This document shows, piece by piece, positions 22,588-29,538 of a stretch of 29,538 nucleotides of DNA. The stretch spans positions 1 through 29,538 of the forward strand of contig JAFAGG010000075.1 in the NCBI GenBank assembly GCA_023422955.1, in the 5' to 3' direction. Each line of letters begins with the position of its first letter. Within the stretch, counting starts at the first letter, position 1. The DNA comes from Pseudomonadota bacterium. Lineage in GTDB: Bacteria; Pseudomonadota; Gammaproteobacteria; Burkholderiales; Burkholderiaceae_D. The notes beneath the pieces were generated by a model. It was not told the DNA's origin. It saw only the letters and a list, made by a program, of their open reading frames with translations, and searched no databases. The position numbers and the translations under genes are program-made.

Positions 22588-24048
22588 ATGCGATATGTTT
22601 CCACGCGCGGTCAGGCTGCGCAGCTTTCCTTTTCCGACATTCTTCTCGGCGGCCTCGGTCCGGACGGCGGCCTGTATCTGCCTGAAAGCTACCCACAGGT
22701 AAGCAGCGCCGAGCTGGATGCCTGGCGCAAGCTGTCCTACGCCGACCTGGCGGTGGAAGTGCTCAAGAAGTTTGCCACCGATATTCCGGAAGCCGACCTG
22801 AAGGCGCTGGCGCACAAGACCTATACCGCCGAGGTGTACAAGAATGTCCGGCCCGGCGAGGATGCGTCCCGGATCACGCCGCTGTGCCAGCTGGAAGAAC
22901 GCAATGGCGGCCGCCTGATGCTGCAAGCGCTGTCCAACGGCCCGACGCTGGCGTTCAAGGACATGGCCATGCAGTTGCTGGGCAACCTGTTCGAATACAT
23001 CCTGGCCAAGAAAGATGCACAGTTGAACATTCTCGGTGCAACCTCTGGCGACACCGGCAGTGCGGCCGAATATGCAATGCGCGGCAAGAAGGGCATACGC
23101 GTCTTCATGCTGTCGCCGCACCAGAAGATGAGCGCGTTCCAGAGCGCGCAGATGTTCTCGCTGCAGGACCCGAACATTTTCAACATCGCGGTCAAGGGCG
23201 TGTTCGATGATTGCCAGGACATGGTCAAGGGCGTGTCCAACGACCTGGAATTCAAGGCGCGCTACAAGATCGGCACGGTGAACTCCATCAACTGGGCGCG
23301 CGTGGTGGCGCAGGTGATTTATTACGTGCGCGGTTACCTGGAAGCGACCGACAGCAATGATCAGAAAGTGTCCTTCACCGTCCCGTCCGGCAACTTCGGC
23401 AATATCTGCGCCGGTCATATCGCGCGCATGATGGGCGTGCCTATCGATCGCCTGGTGGCGGCGACCAATGAAAACGACGTGCTGGACGAGTTCTTCCGCA
23501 CCGGCGTCTATCGCGTGCGCAAGTCCGCCGAGACTTACCATACCTCCAGCCCCAGCATGGATATCAGCAAGGCATCGAACTTCGAGCGCTTTGTGTTCGA
23601 CCTGGTGGGACGCGACCCGGAACGGCTGCGCGCCTTGTTCAATAAGGTCGATACCGAAGGCGGCTTCGACTTGTCGGGCAAGCCTGGCAGCGACGGCGAT
23701 GAATTCGGCAAGGTCGGCGAGTACGGTTTCGTCTCCGGCAAGTCCACGCATGCAGACCGCATCGCTACCATACGCGATCTGCAGGAACGTTACGGCGTGA
23801 TGATAGACACACACACTGCCGACGGCGTGAAAGTGGCGCGCGATAACATCAGGGCAGGTGAAACCATGATTGTGCTGGAAACCGCCTTGCCGGCGAAATT
23901 CAATGAAACCATACGCGAAGCGCTGGGGCGCGATGCGGATCGCCCGGCCGGCTTTGAAAACATCGAAGACTTGCCGCAGCGCTTTGATGTAATGGAAGCG
24001 GAAGTCGCGAAGATCAAGGCTTATATAGCCGAACATACCGGCCTGTAA
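22588..24048 (+). CDS. thrC: Threonine synthase
   Basis: A PLP enzyme that converts O-phosphohomoserine to threonine and phosphate. The 486 residues match the long proteobacterial type. The N-terminus MRYVSTRGQA and LGGLGPDGGLYLPE are characteristic. The PLP lysine is K124 in PTLAFKDMAMQ, the phosphate-binding loop is GATSGDTGSA, and SGNFGNICAG follows near residue 268. It has its own promoter because the block 17461-22560 separates it from hom. moeA begins 34 bases after the stop codon, so thrC and the molybdenum cofactor genes probably share a transcript. Confidence 0.97.
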   Translation: MRYVSTRGQAAQLSFSDILLGGLGPDGGLYLPESYPQVSSAELDAWRKLSYADLAVEVLKKFATDIPEADLKALAHKTYTAEVYKNVRPGEDASRITPLCQLEERNGGRLMLQALSNGPTLAFKDMAMQLLGNLFEYILAKKDAQLNILGATSGDTGSAAEYAMRGKKGIRVFMLSPHQKMSAFQSAQMFSLQDPNIFNIAVKGVFDDCQDMVKGVSNDLEFKARYKIGTVNSINWARVVAQVIYYVRGYLEATDSNDQKVSFTVPSGNFGNICAGHIARMMGVPIDRLVAATNENDVLDEFFRTGVYRVRKSAETYHTSSPSMDISKASNFERFVFDLVGRDPERLRALFNKVDTEGGFDLSGKPGSDGDEFGKVGEYGFVSGKSTHADRIATIRDLQERYGVMIDTHTADGVKVARDNIRAGETMIVLETALPAKFNETIREALGRDADRPAGFENIEDLPQRFDVMEAEVAKIKAYIAEHTGL

Positions 24049-24082
24049 TCCGGCTGGCTTTATGGGAGGTGGTTAAACAAGC

Positions 24083-25324
24083 ATGACGGAAAAGAAGCCT
24101 TTGCTGACCGTGCAGGAAGCACTCGACACGTTGCTGGCGGGAGCGCGTCCCATCATCGATAGCGAACAGATACCGACGCTGGAAGCCAATGGGCGCGTGC
24201 TGGCCGTGGCGCAGATGTCGCAGCTGAACGTGCCGCCCATGGACAACACGCAGATGGATGGCTATGCCGTGCGTGTGATCGATTGCGCCAGCGGCGAAGC
24301 GAAGCTGCCGGTGACGCAGCGCATTCCCGCCGGCCATGTCGGCCAGCCGCTGCAATCAGGCACCGCGGCCCGCATCTTCACCGGCGCGATGATTCCCGAA
24401 GGCGCGGATGCCGTCGTCATGCAGGAAGCCTGCGAACTGGAAAAGAGTGATGCCGGCGAGATGGTCACGATACGCCATCGTCCCGAGTCGGGCGAATGGA
24501 TACGCTGCACCGGGGAAGACATTCGTGCCGGCAGCGACATCCTCTCCGCGGGCACACGCCTGCGCGCGCAGGAACTGGGCCTGGCCGCGTCAGTAGGACT
24601 GGCCTCGCTGCCGGTGCTGCGCCGTCCGCGCGTGGCGGTGTTTTTCACCGGCGACGAACTGACCATGCCCGGTGAGCCGCTGAAGCCGGGCGCAATCTAC
24701 AACTCCAACCGCTTCCTGCTGCGCGGCCTGCTGGAAAACCTGGGCTGCGAAATCACCGATTACGGCATCGTGCCCGATACGCTGGCGGCCACGCGCGACA
24801 CGTTGCGCCAGGCGGCCTTGCGCAATGACCTGATCATTACCTCGGGCGGCGTGTCGGTCGGCGAAGAAGACCATGTGAAGCCGGCGGTGGAAGCGGAAGG
24901 CCATGTCAACATGTGGCAGATCGCAGTCAAGCCCGGCAAGCCGCTGGCCTTCGGCGAAGTGCGTCGCCAGGATGTGGACGGGACCGCATTTTTCCTGGGC
25001 TTGCCCGGCAACCCGGTGTCCAGCTTCGTGACCTTTCTGCTGTTCGTGCGGCCTTTCCTGCTGCGCCTGCAGGGCGTAAAGGATGTCGCGCCCAAGACCT
25101 ACATGATGCGTGTAGATACCGACTGGCCCAAGGCCGATCGCCGCAATGAATTTTTGCGCGCGAAGATCAATGCCAACGGCGGCCTGGACCTGTTTGCCAA
25201 CCAGAGCTCAGGCGTACTGACGTCTACGGTGTGGGGCGATGGGCTGATCGATAATCCGCCCGGCAAGACCATCAGCGCAGGCGACATCGTGCGCTTCCTG
25301 CCTTTTTCCGATTTGCTGTATTGA
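24083..25324 (+). CDS. moeA: Molybdopterin molybdenumtransferase MoeA
   Basis: MoeA inserts molybdate into adenylated molybdopterin to finish the molybdenum cofactor. The 413-residue protein shows VPPMDNTQMDGYAV (around D54), the MPT-binding TSGGVSVGEEDHVK (S254 region) and GLPGNPVSS (306-314), with the C-terminal domain IV strand after it. Length agrees with E. coli MoeA. GGGAGG is found about a dozen bases before the ATG. It is followed by moaD and moaE in the same direction, so this is a partial cofactor operon; moaA, moaC and mogA are not in the window. Confidence 0.95.
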   Translation: MTEKKPLLTVQEALDTLLAGARPIIDSEQIPTLEANGRVLAVAQMSQLNVPPMDNTQMDGYAVRVIDCASGEAKLPVTQRIPAGHVGQPLQSGTAARIFTGAMIPEGADAVVMQEACELEKSDAGEMVTIRHRPESGEWIRCTGEDIRAGSDILSAGTRLRAQELGLAASVGLASLPVLRRPRVAVFFTGDELTMPGEPLKPGAIYNSNRFLLRGLLENLGCEITDYGIVPDTLAATRDTLRQAALRNDLIITSGGVSVGEEDHVKPAVEAEGHVNMWQIAVKPGKPLAFGEVRRQDVDGTAFFLGLPGNPVSSFVTFLLFVRPFLLRLQGVKDVAPKTYMMRVDTDWPKADRRNEFLRAKINANGGLDLFANQSSGVLTSTVWGDGLIDNPPGKTISAGDIVRFLPFSDLLY

Positions 25325-25358
25325 ATGGGGAAACGCTTCCCGAAATGAGTTGAGTGAC

Positions 25359-25616
25359 ATGAATATCCAGCTTCGATTCTTTGCCAGCGTGCGTGAGGCG
25401 CTGGGCACTTCGCAGGAGAGCCTTTCCCTGCCGGCACACGTGACGACCATAGGCGACTTGCGCGAGTTCCTGCGCGAACGCGGCGGCGTCTGGGCCGAGG
25501 CGCTGGCCGAAGGCCGGGCGCTGCGCATGGCGTATAACCAGCAGATGGCCGATGCCGGCACCGCCTTGAGCGAAGGCGGTGAAGTGGCCTTCTTCCCGCC
25601 CGTGACCGGCGGCTAA
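25359..25616 (+). CDS. moaD: Molybdopterin synthase sulfur-carrier subunit MoaD
   Basis: MoaD is a ubiquitin-like carrier whose C-terminal Gly-Gly becomes a thiocarboxylate and delivers sulfur to precursor Z. The 85-residue protein from the ATG at 25359 starts MNIQLRFFASVREALG and ends FFPPVTGG with the essential double glycine. An in-frame TTG nine bases earlier is a less likely start. moaE, the catalytic subunit, begins 15 bases after the stop. Confidence 0.95.
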   Translation: MNIQLRFFASVREALGTSQESLSLPAHVTTIGDLREFLRERGGVWAEALAEGRALRMAYNQQMADAGTALSEGGEVAFFPPVTGG

Positions 25617-25631
25617 ATCGAGGAGCAAGCC

Positions 25632-26102
25632 ATGCCGGTACAGGTACAGACTGAGGATTTCGATCTTTCCCGCGAAGTGGCGCAATTGCGCGCCGCCAAT
25701 CCCGGCATAGGCGCGGTGGTGACTTTTGTCGGCACCGTGCGCGATATCAATGAGGGTTCCAGCGTGTCGACCATGGAACTCGAACACTATCCGGGTATGA
25801 CGGAAAAAGCGCTGGAAGATATCGTGGCGCAGGCCAAGGCGCGCTGGGATATCTTCGATGCTTTGGTGATTCACCGTGTCGGGCCCTTGAAGCCGCTGGA
25901 CCAGATCGTACTGGTGGCCGTGACGTCCGCGCATCGCGGCCTGGCCTTCGATGCCTGCGAATTCATCATCGATTATCTGAAAACCCAGGCCCCGTTCTGG
26001 AAAAAGGAACAGACCCCCGAGGGCGCGCGCTGGGTCGATGCGCGCGTCACCGACGATGAAGCGCTGGCCAAGTGGCAAGCCGCGGAAGGGCGGCCTCGTT
26101 GA
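25632..26102 (+). CDS. moaE: Molybdopterin synthase catalytic subunit MoaE
   Basis: MoaE, with two MoaD partners, inserts two sulfurs into precursor Z to form molybdopterin. The 156 residues carry GAVVTFVGTVRD (R37), the H101-R102 pair in TSAHRGLAF, K117 and K124 in YLKTQAPFWKKE. These correspond to the active-site residues R39, H103, R104, K119 and K126 of the E. coli enzyme. GAGGAG precedes the ATG. Its 3' end overlaps the start of crcB. Confidence 0.96.
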   Translation: MPVQVQTEDFDLSREVAQLRAANPGIGAVVTFVGTVRDINEGSSVSTMELEHYPGMTEKALEDIVAQAKARWDIFDALVIHRVGPLKPLDQIVLVAVTSAHRGLAFDACEFIIDYLKTQAPFWKKEQTPEGARWVDARVTDDEALAKWQAAEGRPR

Positions 26103-26473
26103 GCTGGCTGGCGGTCGGCCTGGGAGCAATGCTGGGCGCCTGGCTGCGCTGGGGGCTTTCCGCCGGACTGCATTCCTGGCAGGGCAGCTTGCCGCTGGGA
26201 ACCTTGCTGGCCAATCTGGGCGGCGCTTACCTGGTAGGCATCGCCGTTGCCTTCTTTCAGAGCCACCCGGCGCTGCCGCCGGAATGGCGTCTGTTCATCG
26301 TCACCGGTTTCCTGGGTGGCCTGACCACTTTTTCCACCTTCTCCGCCGAATCCATGCTGCTACTCCAGCGCGGCGACTATTTGTGGGCATTGCTGCATAC
26401 CGCCTTGCATGTGGTGGGCGCGCTGGCGCTGTGCATTGCCGGTTTTGCCAGCTGGCGTGCCATCGCTGCCTGA
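26099..26473 (+). CDS. crcB: Fluoride ion channel CrcB (Fluc)
   Basis: CrcB/Fluc proteins form dual-topology dimers that export fluoride. The 124 residues form four membrane helices. The conserved GTLLANLGGAYLVG (34-47, pore Asn N39) and TGFLGGLTTFSTFS (69-82, with the phenylalanine box and TTFST) are present. The TTG at 26099 overlaps the moaE stop codon by four bases (TTGA) and gives the family-typical MSWLAVGLGA start. A GTG at 26072 would add nine residues and overlap more deeply. Translation is likely coupled to moaE. No fluoride riboswitch is possible directly upstream since that DNA is coding. Confidence 0.92.
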   Translation: MSWLAVGLGAMLGAWLRWGLSAGLHSWQGSLPLGTLLANLGGAYLVGIAVAFFQSHPALPPEWRLFIVTGFLGGLTTFSTFSAESMLLLQRGDYLWALLHTALHVVGALALCIAGFASWRAIAA

Positions 26474-26540
26474 TTTCCTGCCTTGCCTTTCATTAAGGTC
26501 TTTCCCTGTTTTCATCGTTGAGTGTTTCGCTCAGCTTCTC

Positions 26541-26569
26541 CTTGAAAACCAGCGACTTAGGCCCAATTT
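26541..26569 (+). promoter_or_regulatory. Sigma-32 (RpoH) heat-shock promoter of clpB
   Basis: TCTC precedes CTTGAAA (26541-26547), then a 14-base spacer and CCCAATTT (26562-26569). This matches the RpoH consensus CTTGAAA and CCCCATNT with one mismatch. The transcript would start about 25 bases before the clpB ATG. Confidence 0.85.
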
Positions 26570-26601
26570 TCGAGTCAGACTGAATTTCCGGAGAGCGGGA
26601 C

Positions 26602-29184
26602 ATGCGACTCGACAAACTCACTACCAAATTGCAGGAAGCCCTGGCCGATGCACAAAGCATCGCGGTGGGCAATGACAATCAATACATAGAACCGCTGCAC
26701 CTGTTGCTGGCGATGCTGAACCAGGACGACAGCAGCGCGAAGTCGCTGTTGCAGCGCGCCGGCGTCAATATCGGCGGCCTGGCGGCGGAACTCAAGAATG
26801 CGCTGGAGCGCTTGCCCAAGGTCAGCGGCACCGGCGGGCAGGTGCAGGCCGGACGCGACCTGGTAGGCGTGCTCAACCTTGCCGACAAGGAAGCGCAGCA
26901 GCATGGCGACCAGTACATCGCCAGCGAAATGGTGTTGCTGGCGCTGGCCGACGACAAGTCGGATGCCGGGCGGATTGCGCGTGAAAACGGCCTGAGCCGC
27001 AAAGCGCTGGAAGCCGCGGTCAAGGCGGTGCGCGGCGATGCGCATGTTTCTTCGCAGGAGGCGGAAGGACAACGCGAAGCGCTGAAGAAATACACCATGG
27101 ATCTAACCGAGCGCGCCAAGCAGGGCAAGCTCGATCCGGTGATCGGCCGCGACGATGAAATCCGTCGTGCGATCCAGGTATTGCAGCGCCGTACCAAGAA
27201 CAACCCGGTGCTGATCGGCGAACCCGGCGTGGGCAAGACCGCGATCGTGGAAGGGCTGGCGCAGCGCATCGTCAATGGCGAGGTGCCGGAAAGTCTGAAA
27301 GGCAAGCGCGTGCTGTCGCTGGACATGGCCGCCTTGCTCGCGGGTGCCAAGTACCGCGGCGAATTCGAAGAGCGCCTGAAATCCGTGTTGAAGGAATTGG
27401 CACAGGATGAAGGCCAGACCATCGTTTTCATCGACGAGATTCATACCATGGTCGGCGCCGGCAAGGCCGAAGGCGCGATGGATGCGGGCAACATGCTGAA
27501 GCCTGCGCTGGCGCGCGGCGAACTGCATTGCGTCGGCGCCACCACGCTGGATGAATATCGCAAGTACATCGAGAAGGATGCCGCGCTGGAACGCCGTTTC
27601 CAGCGCATCATCGTGGAAGAGCCGAGTGTGGAATCCACGATTGCGATCCTGCGCGGTTTGCAGGAGCGTTACGAAGTCCATCACGGTGTGGAAATTACCG
27701 ACCCGGCGATTGTCGCGGCGGCTGAGCTGTCGCATCGTTACATTACCGATCGTTTCCTGCCGGACAAGGCTATCGACCTGATTGACGAAGCGGCTTCCAA
27801 GATCAAGATCGAGATCGATTCCAAGCCGGAAGTGATGGACAAGCTGGACCGCCGCCTGATCCAGCTGAAGATAGAGCGCGAAGCGATGGCCAAGGAAACC
27901 GACGAGGCGTCGCAAAAGCGGCTGGCCTTGCTGGAAGAGGAAATCGAACGCCTGCAGCGCGAATACACCGACCTGGAAGAAGTGTGGAAAGCCGAGAAGT
28001 CGGCGGTGCAGGGCACGCAGCACATCAAGGAAGAAATCGAAAAGCTGCGCTTGCAGATGGAAGAAGCGCGCCGCAACGGCAACTGGCAATTGATGTCGGA
28101 GTTGCAGTACGGACGTTTGCCGCAGCTGGAAGCGCAGCTCAAGCAATCCGACGCGAGCGAAGTGAAGGTGGAAAAACCCCGGCTGTTGCGCACGCAGGTC
28201 GGCGCCGAGGAAATCGCGGAAGTGGTATCGCGCGCCACCGGCATCCCCGTATCCAAGATGATGCAGGGCGAGCGCGACAAGCTGCTGCACATGGAAGACG
28301 TGCTGCATCAGCGCGTGGTCGGCCAGCATGAAGCCATCGTCGCGGTATCCGACGCGATCCGCCGCTCGCGCGCAGGACTGTCCGATCCGAATCGTCCCTA
28401 TGGTTCCTTCATGTTCCTGGGGCCGACCGGTGTGGGCAAGACCGAGTTGTGCAAGGCGCTGGCATCTTTCCTGTTCGATACCGAAGAGGCGATGATACGC
28501 ATCGACATGAGCGAATTCATGGAGAAGCATTCGGTCGCACGGCTGATCGGCGCGCCGCCGGGATACGTGGGCTATGAAGAGGGCGGTTACTTGACTGAAG
28601 CGGTACGCCGTCGGCCTTACAGCGTGATCCTTTTGGATGAAATCGAGAAGGCGCATCCGGACGTGTTCAACGTGCTGCTGCAAGCATTGGACGACGGCCG
28701 CATGACCGATGGTCAGGGGCGCACCGTGGATTTCAAGAACACGGTGATCGTGATGACCTCCAACCTGGGCTCGCACCGGATACAGGCGATGGCGGAAGAC
28801 GATCCGGCACTGGTCAAGCTGTCGGTGCTGGCCGAAGTGCGCACGCATTTCCGTCCCGAGTTCATCAACCGCATCGACGAGATCGTGGTGTTCCATGCGC
28901 TGGACGAGAAGCACATAGGATCGATTGCCAAGATCCAGTTGCACGGCCTGGAAAAACGCCTGGCCGGCATGGAGATGCAGATGACGATTTCCGATGTGGC
29001 ACTGCAGAAGATCGCGGAAGCCGGTTTCGATCCGGTCTACGGTGCCCGTCCTCTGAAGCGCGCGATCCAGCAGCAGATCGAAAATCCGCTGTCCAAGGCT
29101 ATCCTGGCAGGCCGGTTCGGGCCCAAGGATACGATTGCCGTGGATGTGAAGGGCAGCGAGCTGGTGTTCGACAAGCATTCCTGA
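26602..29184 (+). CDS. clpB: ATP-dependent chaperone ClpB (disaggregase)
   Basis: ClpB is a hexameric AAA+ chaperone that, with DnaK, pulls proteins out of aggregates after heat stress. All domains are present over 860 residues: the N domain (1 to about 145), the first AAA+ module with Walker A GEPGVGKT (K212) and Walker B FIDEIH (D278, E279), the coiled-coil M domain (about 410-530, rich in EEEIERLQREY-type heptads), and the second AAA+ module with GPTGVGKT (K613) and LLDEIEKAHPD (E680). GGAGAG precedes the ATG. It is driven by a sigma-32 promoter and ends at a canonical terminator, so it is a single-gene transcript. Confidence 0.98.
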   Translation: MRLDKLTTKLQEALADAQSIAVGNDNQYIEPLHLLLAMLNQDDSSAKSLLQRAGVNIGGLAAELKNALERLPKVSGTGGQVQAGRDLVGVLNLADKEAQQHGDQYIASEMVLLALADDKSDAGRIARENGLSRKALEAAVKAVRGDAHVSSQEAEGQREALKKYTMDLTERAKQGKLDPVIGRDDEIRRAIQVLQRRTKNNPVLIGEPGVGKTAIVEGLAQRIVNGEVPESLKGKRVLSLDMAALLAGAKYRGEFEERLKSVLKELAQDEGQTIVFIDEIHTMVGAGKAEGAMDAGNMLKPALARGELHCVGATTLDEYRKYIEKDAALERRFQRIIVEEPSVESTIAILRGLQERYEVHHGVEITDPAIVAAAELSHRYITDRFLPDKAIDLIDEAASKIKIEIDSKPEVMDKLDRRLIQLKIEREAMAKETDEASQKRLALLEEEIERLQREYTDLEEVWKAEKSAVQGTQHIKEEIEKLRLQMEEARRNGNWQLMSELQYGRLPQLEAQLKQSDASEVKVEKPRLLRTQVGAEEIAEVVSRATGIPVSKMMQGERDKLLHMEDVLHQRVVGQHEAIVAVSDAIRRSRAGLSDPNRPYGSFMFLGPTGVGKTELCKALASFLFDTEEAMIRIDMSEFMEKHSVARLIGAPPGYVGYEEGGYLTEAVRRRPYSVILLDEIEKAHPDVFNVLLQALDDGRMTDGQGRTVDFKNTVIVMTSNLGSHRIQAMAEDDPALVKLSVLAEVRTHFRPEFINRIDEIVVFHALDEKHIGSIAKIQLHGLEKRLAGMEMQMTISDVALQKIAEAGFDPVYGARPLKRAIQQQIENPLSKAILAGRFGPKDTIAVDVKGSELVFDKHS

Positions 29185-29205
29185 TCCCGCTGAACTTAAA
29201 GCAAA

Positions 29206-29232
29206 CCCTCCGCATTGCGGAGGGTTTTTTTT
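29206..29232 (+). terminator. Intrinsic terminator of clpB
   Basis: CCCTCCGC (29206-29213), a three-base loop and GCGGAGGG (29217-29224) are followed by eight T (29225-29232), 22 bases after the stop codon. Confidence 0.93.
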
Positions 29233-29353
29233 ATGGGTATCGCAAGAATGAAAGGAGACGGCGGTAAAATGCCCGGGTTCTTGATCGCTGAATCGTGCAG
29301 TACGGGATGGCCGGTTTCAGAATGGAAGAAGCCGGGCTGTGCCATGAATCTTA

Positions 29354-29538
29354 GAGCGTCTAACAAAATGGAAATGGATCTTGCCAGGCCTTACGCAAGG
29401 TTTTCCAGCAAATCATAATGCAGCCCAATCGGAGCCATCCTTCATGCATGTCGGCCCGGCGTTCATAGCGCACTCGCAAACGGCGGAACTGATGCAGCCA
29501 GGCGATGGTTCGTTCAACGACCCAGCGCGTGGTGCCCA
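29354..29538 (-). mobile_element. End of an IS5-family insertion sequence (cut by window edge)
   Basis: The transposase stop codon lies only about six bases from the apparent element end near 29354. GAGCGTCTAACAAAAT could be the start of a terminal inverted repeat, flanked by TTA at 29351-29353, which fits a TNA target duplication as used by part of the IS5 family. The other end is outside the window, so the boundary is inferred. Confidence 0.7.
29360..29538 (-). CDS. IS5-family DDE transposase (C-terminal fragment, cut by window edge)
   Basis: Reading the minus strand from the window edge gives 59 codons ending at TAG (29362-29360). The sequence TTRWVVERTIAWLHQFRRL followed by RVRYERRADMHEGWLRLG is the hallmark C-terminal region of IS5-family (IS427/IS1031-like) transposases, including the catalytic Glu in WVVERTIAW and the downstream R residues. 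The N-terminal DDE part and the start lie beyond the window. No frame disruption is seen in this fragment, so the element may be complete and active. Confidence 0.88.
   Translation of the reverse strand, partial: GTTRWVVERTIAWLHQFRRLRVRYERRADMHEGWLRLGCIMICWKTLRKAWQDPFPFC

Noticed and set aside
22582..24036. 484-codon open frame antisense to thrC
   Set aside because: Low-complexity His/Arg/Ala-rich translation typical of a shadow frame; thrC is intact opposite.
27103..29178. Very long open frame (691 codons) antisense to clpB
   Set aside because: It mirrors clpB codon structure in a GC-rich gene; the translation is rich in His, Gln, Arg and Leu with no domain, and clpB is fully conserved on the plus strand.
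1..29538. CRISPR arrays, tRNA or rRNA genes, prophage, toxin-antitoxin or defence islands
   Set aside because: No regular direct repeats with spacers, no cloverleaf-like or rRNA sequence, and no phage or defence gene was seen while reading both strands.

Overview
The window is ordinary betaproteobacterial chromosome, most likely Oxalobacteraceae in the Herminiimonas/Janthinobacterium neighbourhood. The basis is the gene content and order (rpsF-priB-rpsR-rplI followed by dnaB; suhB divergent from trmJ; alaC-hom and thrC-moeA-moaD-moaE leading to clpB), the moderately high GC content and the protein sequences. The genus is inferred from memory of family sequences, not from a search.

Layout. 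1-1066: N-terminal third of mutS on the minus strand, cut by the window edge. 1211-3181: formaldehyde detoxification pair frmA-fghA. 3481-5032: a soluble histidine kinase with a degenerate ATP-binding domain, facing a single-domain response regulator tail to tail. 5133-6798: suhB and trmJ, divergent. 6878-7531: lexA with two adjacent SOS boxes. 7770-9233: ribosomal operon rpsF-priB-rpsR-rplI with its own promoter, a structured leader and a strong terminator. 9334-10719: dnaB, whose -10 box lies so close to the ATG that the mRNA may be leaderless. 10829-11455: DUF47 (PhoU-like) protein without its usual Pit transporter. 11561-14517, minus strand: PIN-PhoH ATPase, a Bcp-type peroxiredoxin started by TTG, and a Mth938/DUF498-domain protein.

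14864-17460: alaC, broken by one in-frame amber codon, then hom. 17604-22162: a mixed block separating hom from thrC (NPPW methyltransferase, small Cys/His-rich protein, YigZ-family protein, M15 peptidase, thioredoxin-fold protein, Na+/H+ antiporter-family membrane protein with a structured leader). 22588-26473: thrC, then moeA-moaD-moaE for molybdenum cofactor, with the fluoride channel gene crcB overlapping moaE. 26602-29184: clpB behind a clear sigma-32 promoter and a canonical terminator. 29354-29538: the end of an IS5-family insertion sequence whose transposase C-terminus runs off the window.

Most of the window is housekeeping. The observations most worth a second look are the amber codon in alaC directly after the DEIYD motif, the histidine kinase lacking N-box and G1-box residues, the potentially leaderless dnaB, the paired SOS boxes, and the long leader of the antiporter gene. 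I found no CRISPR array, tRNA, rRNA, prophage or clear novel defence system.
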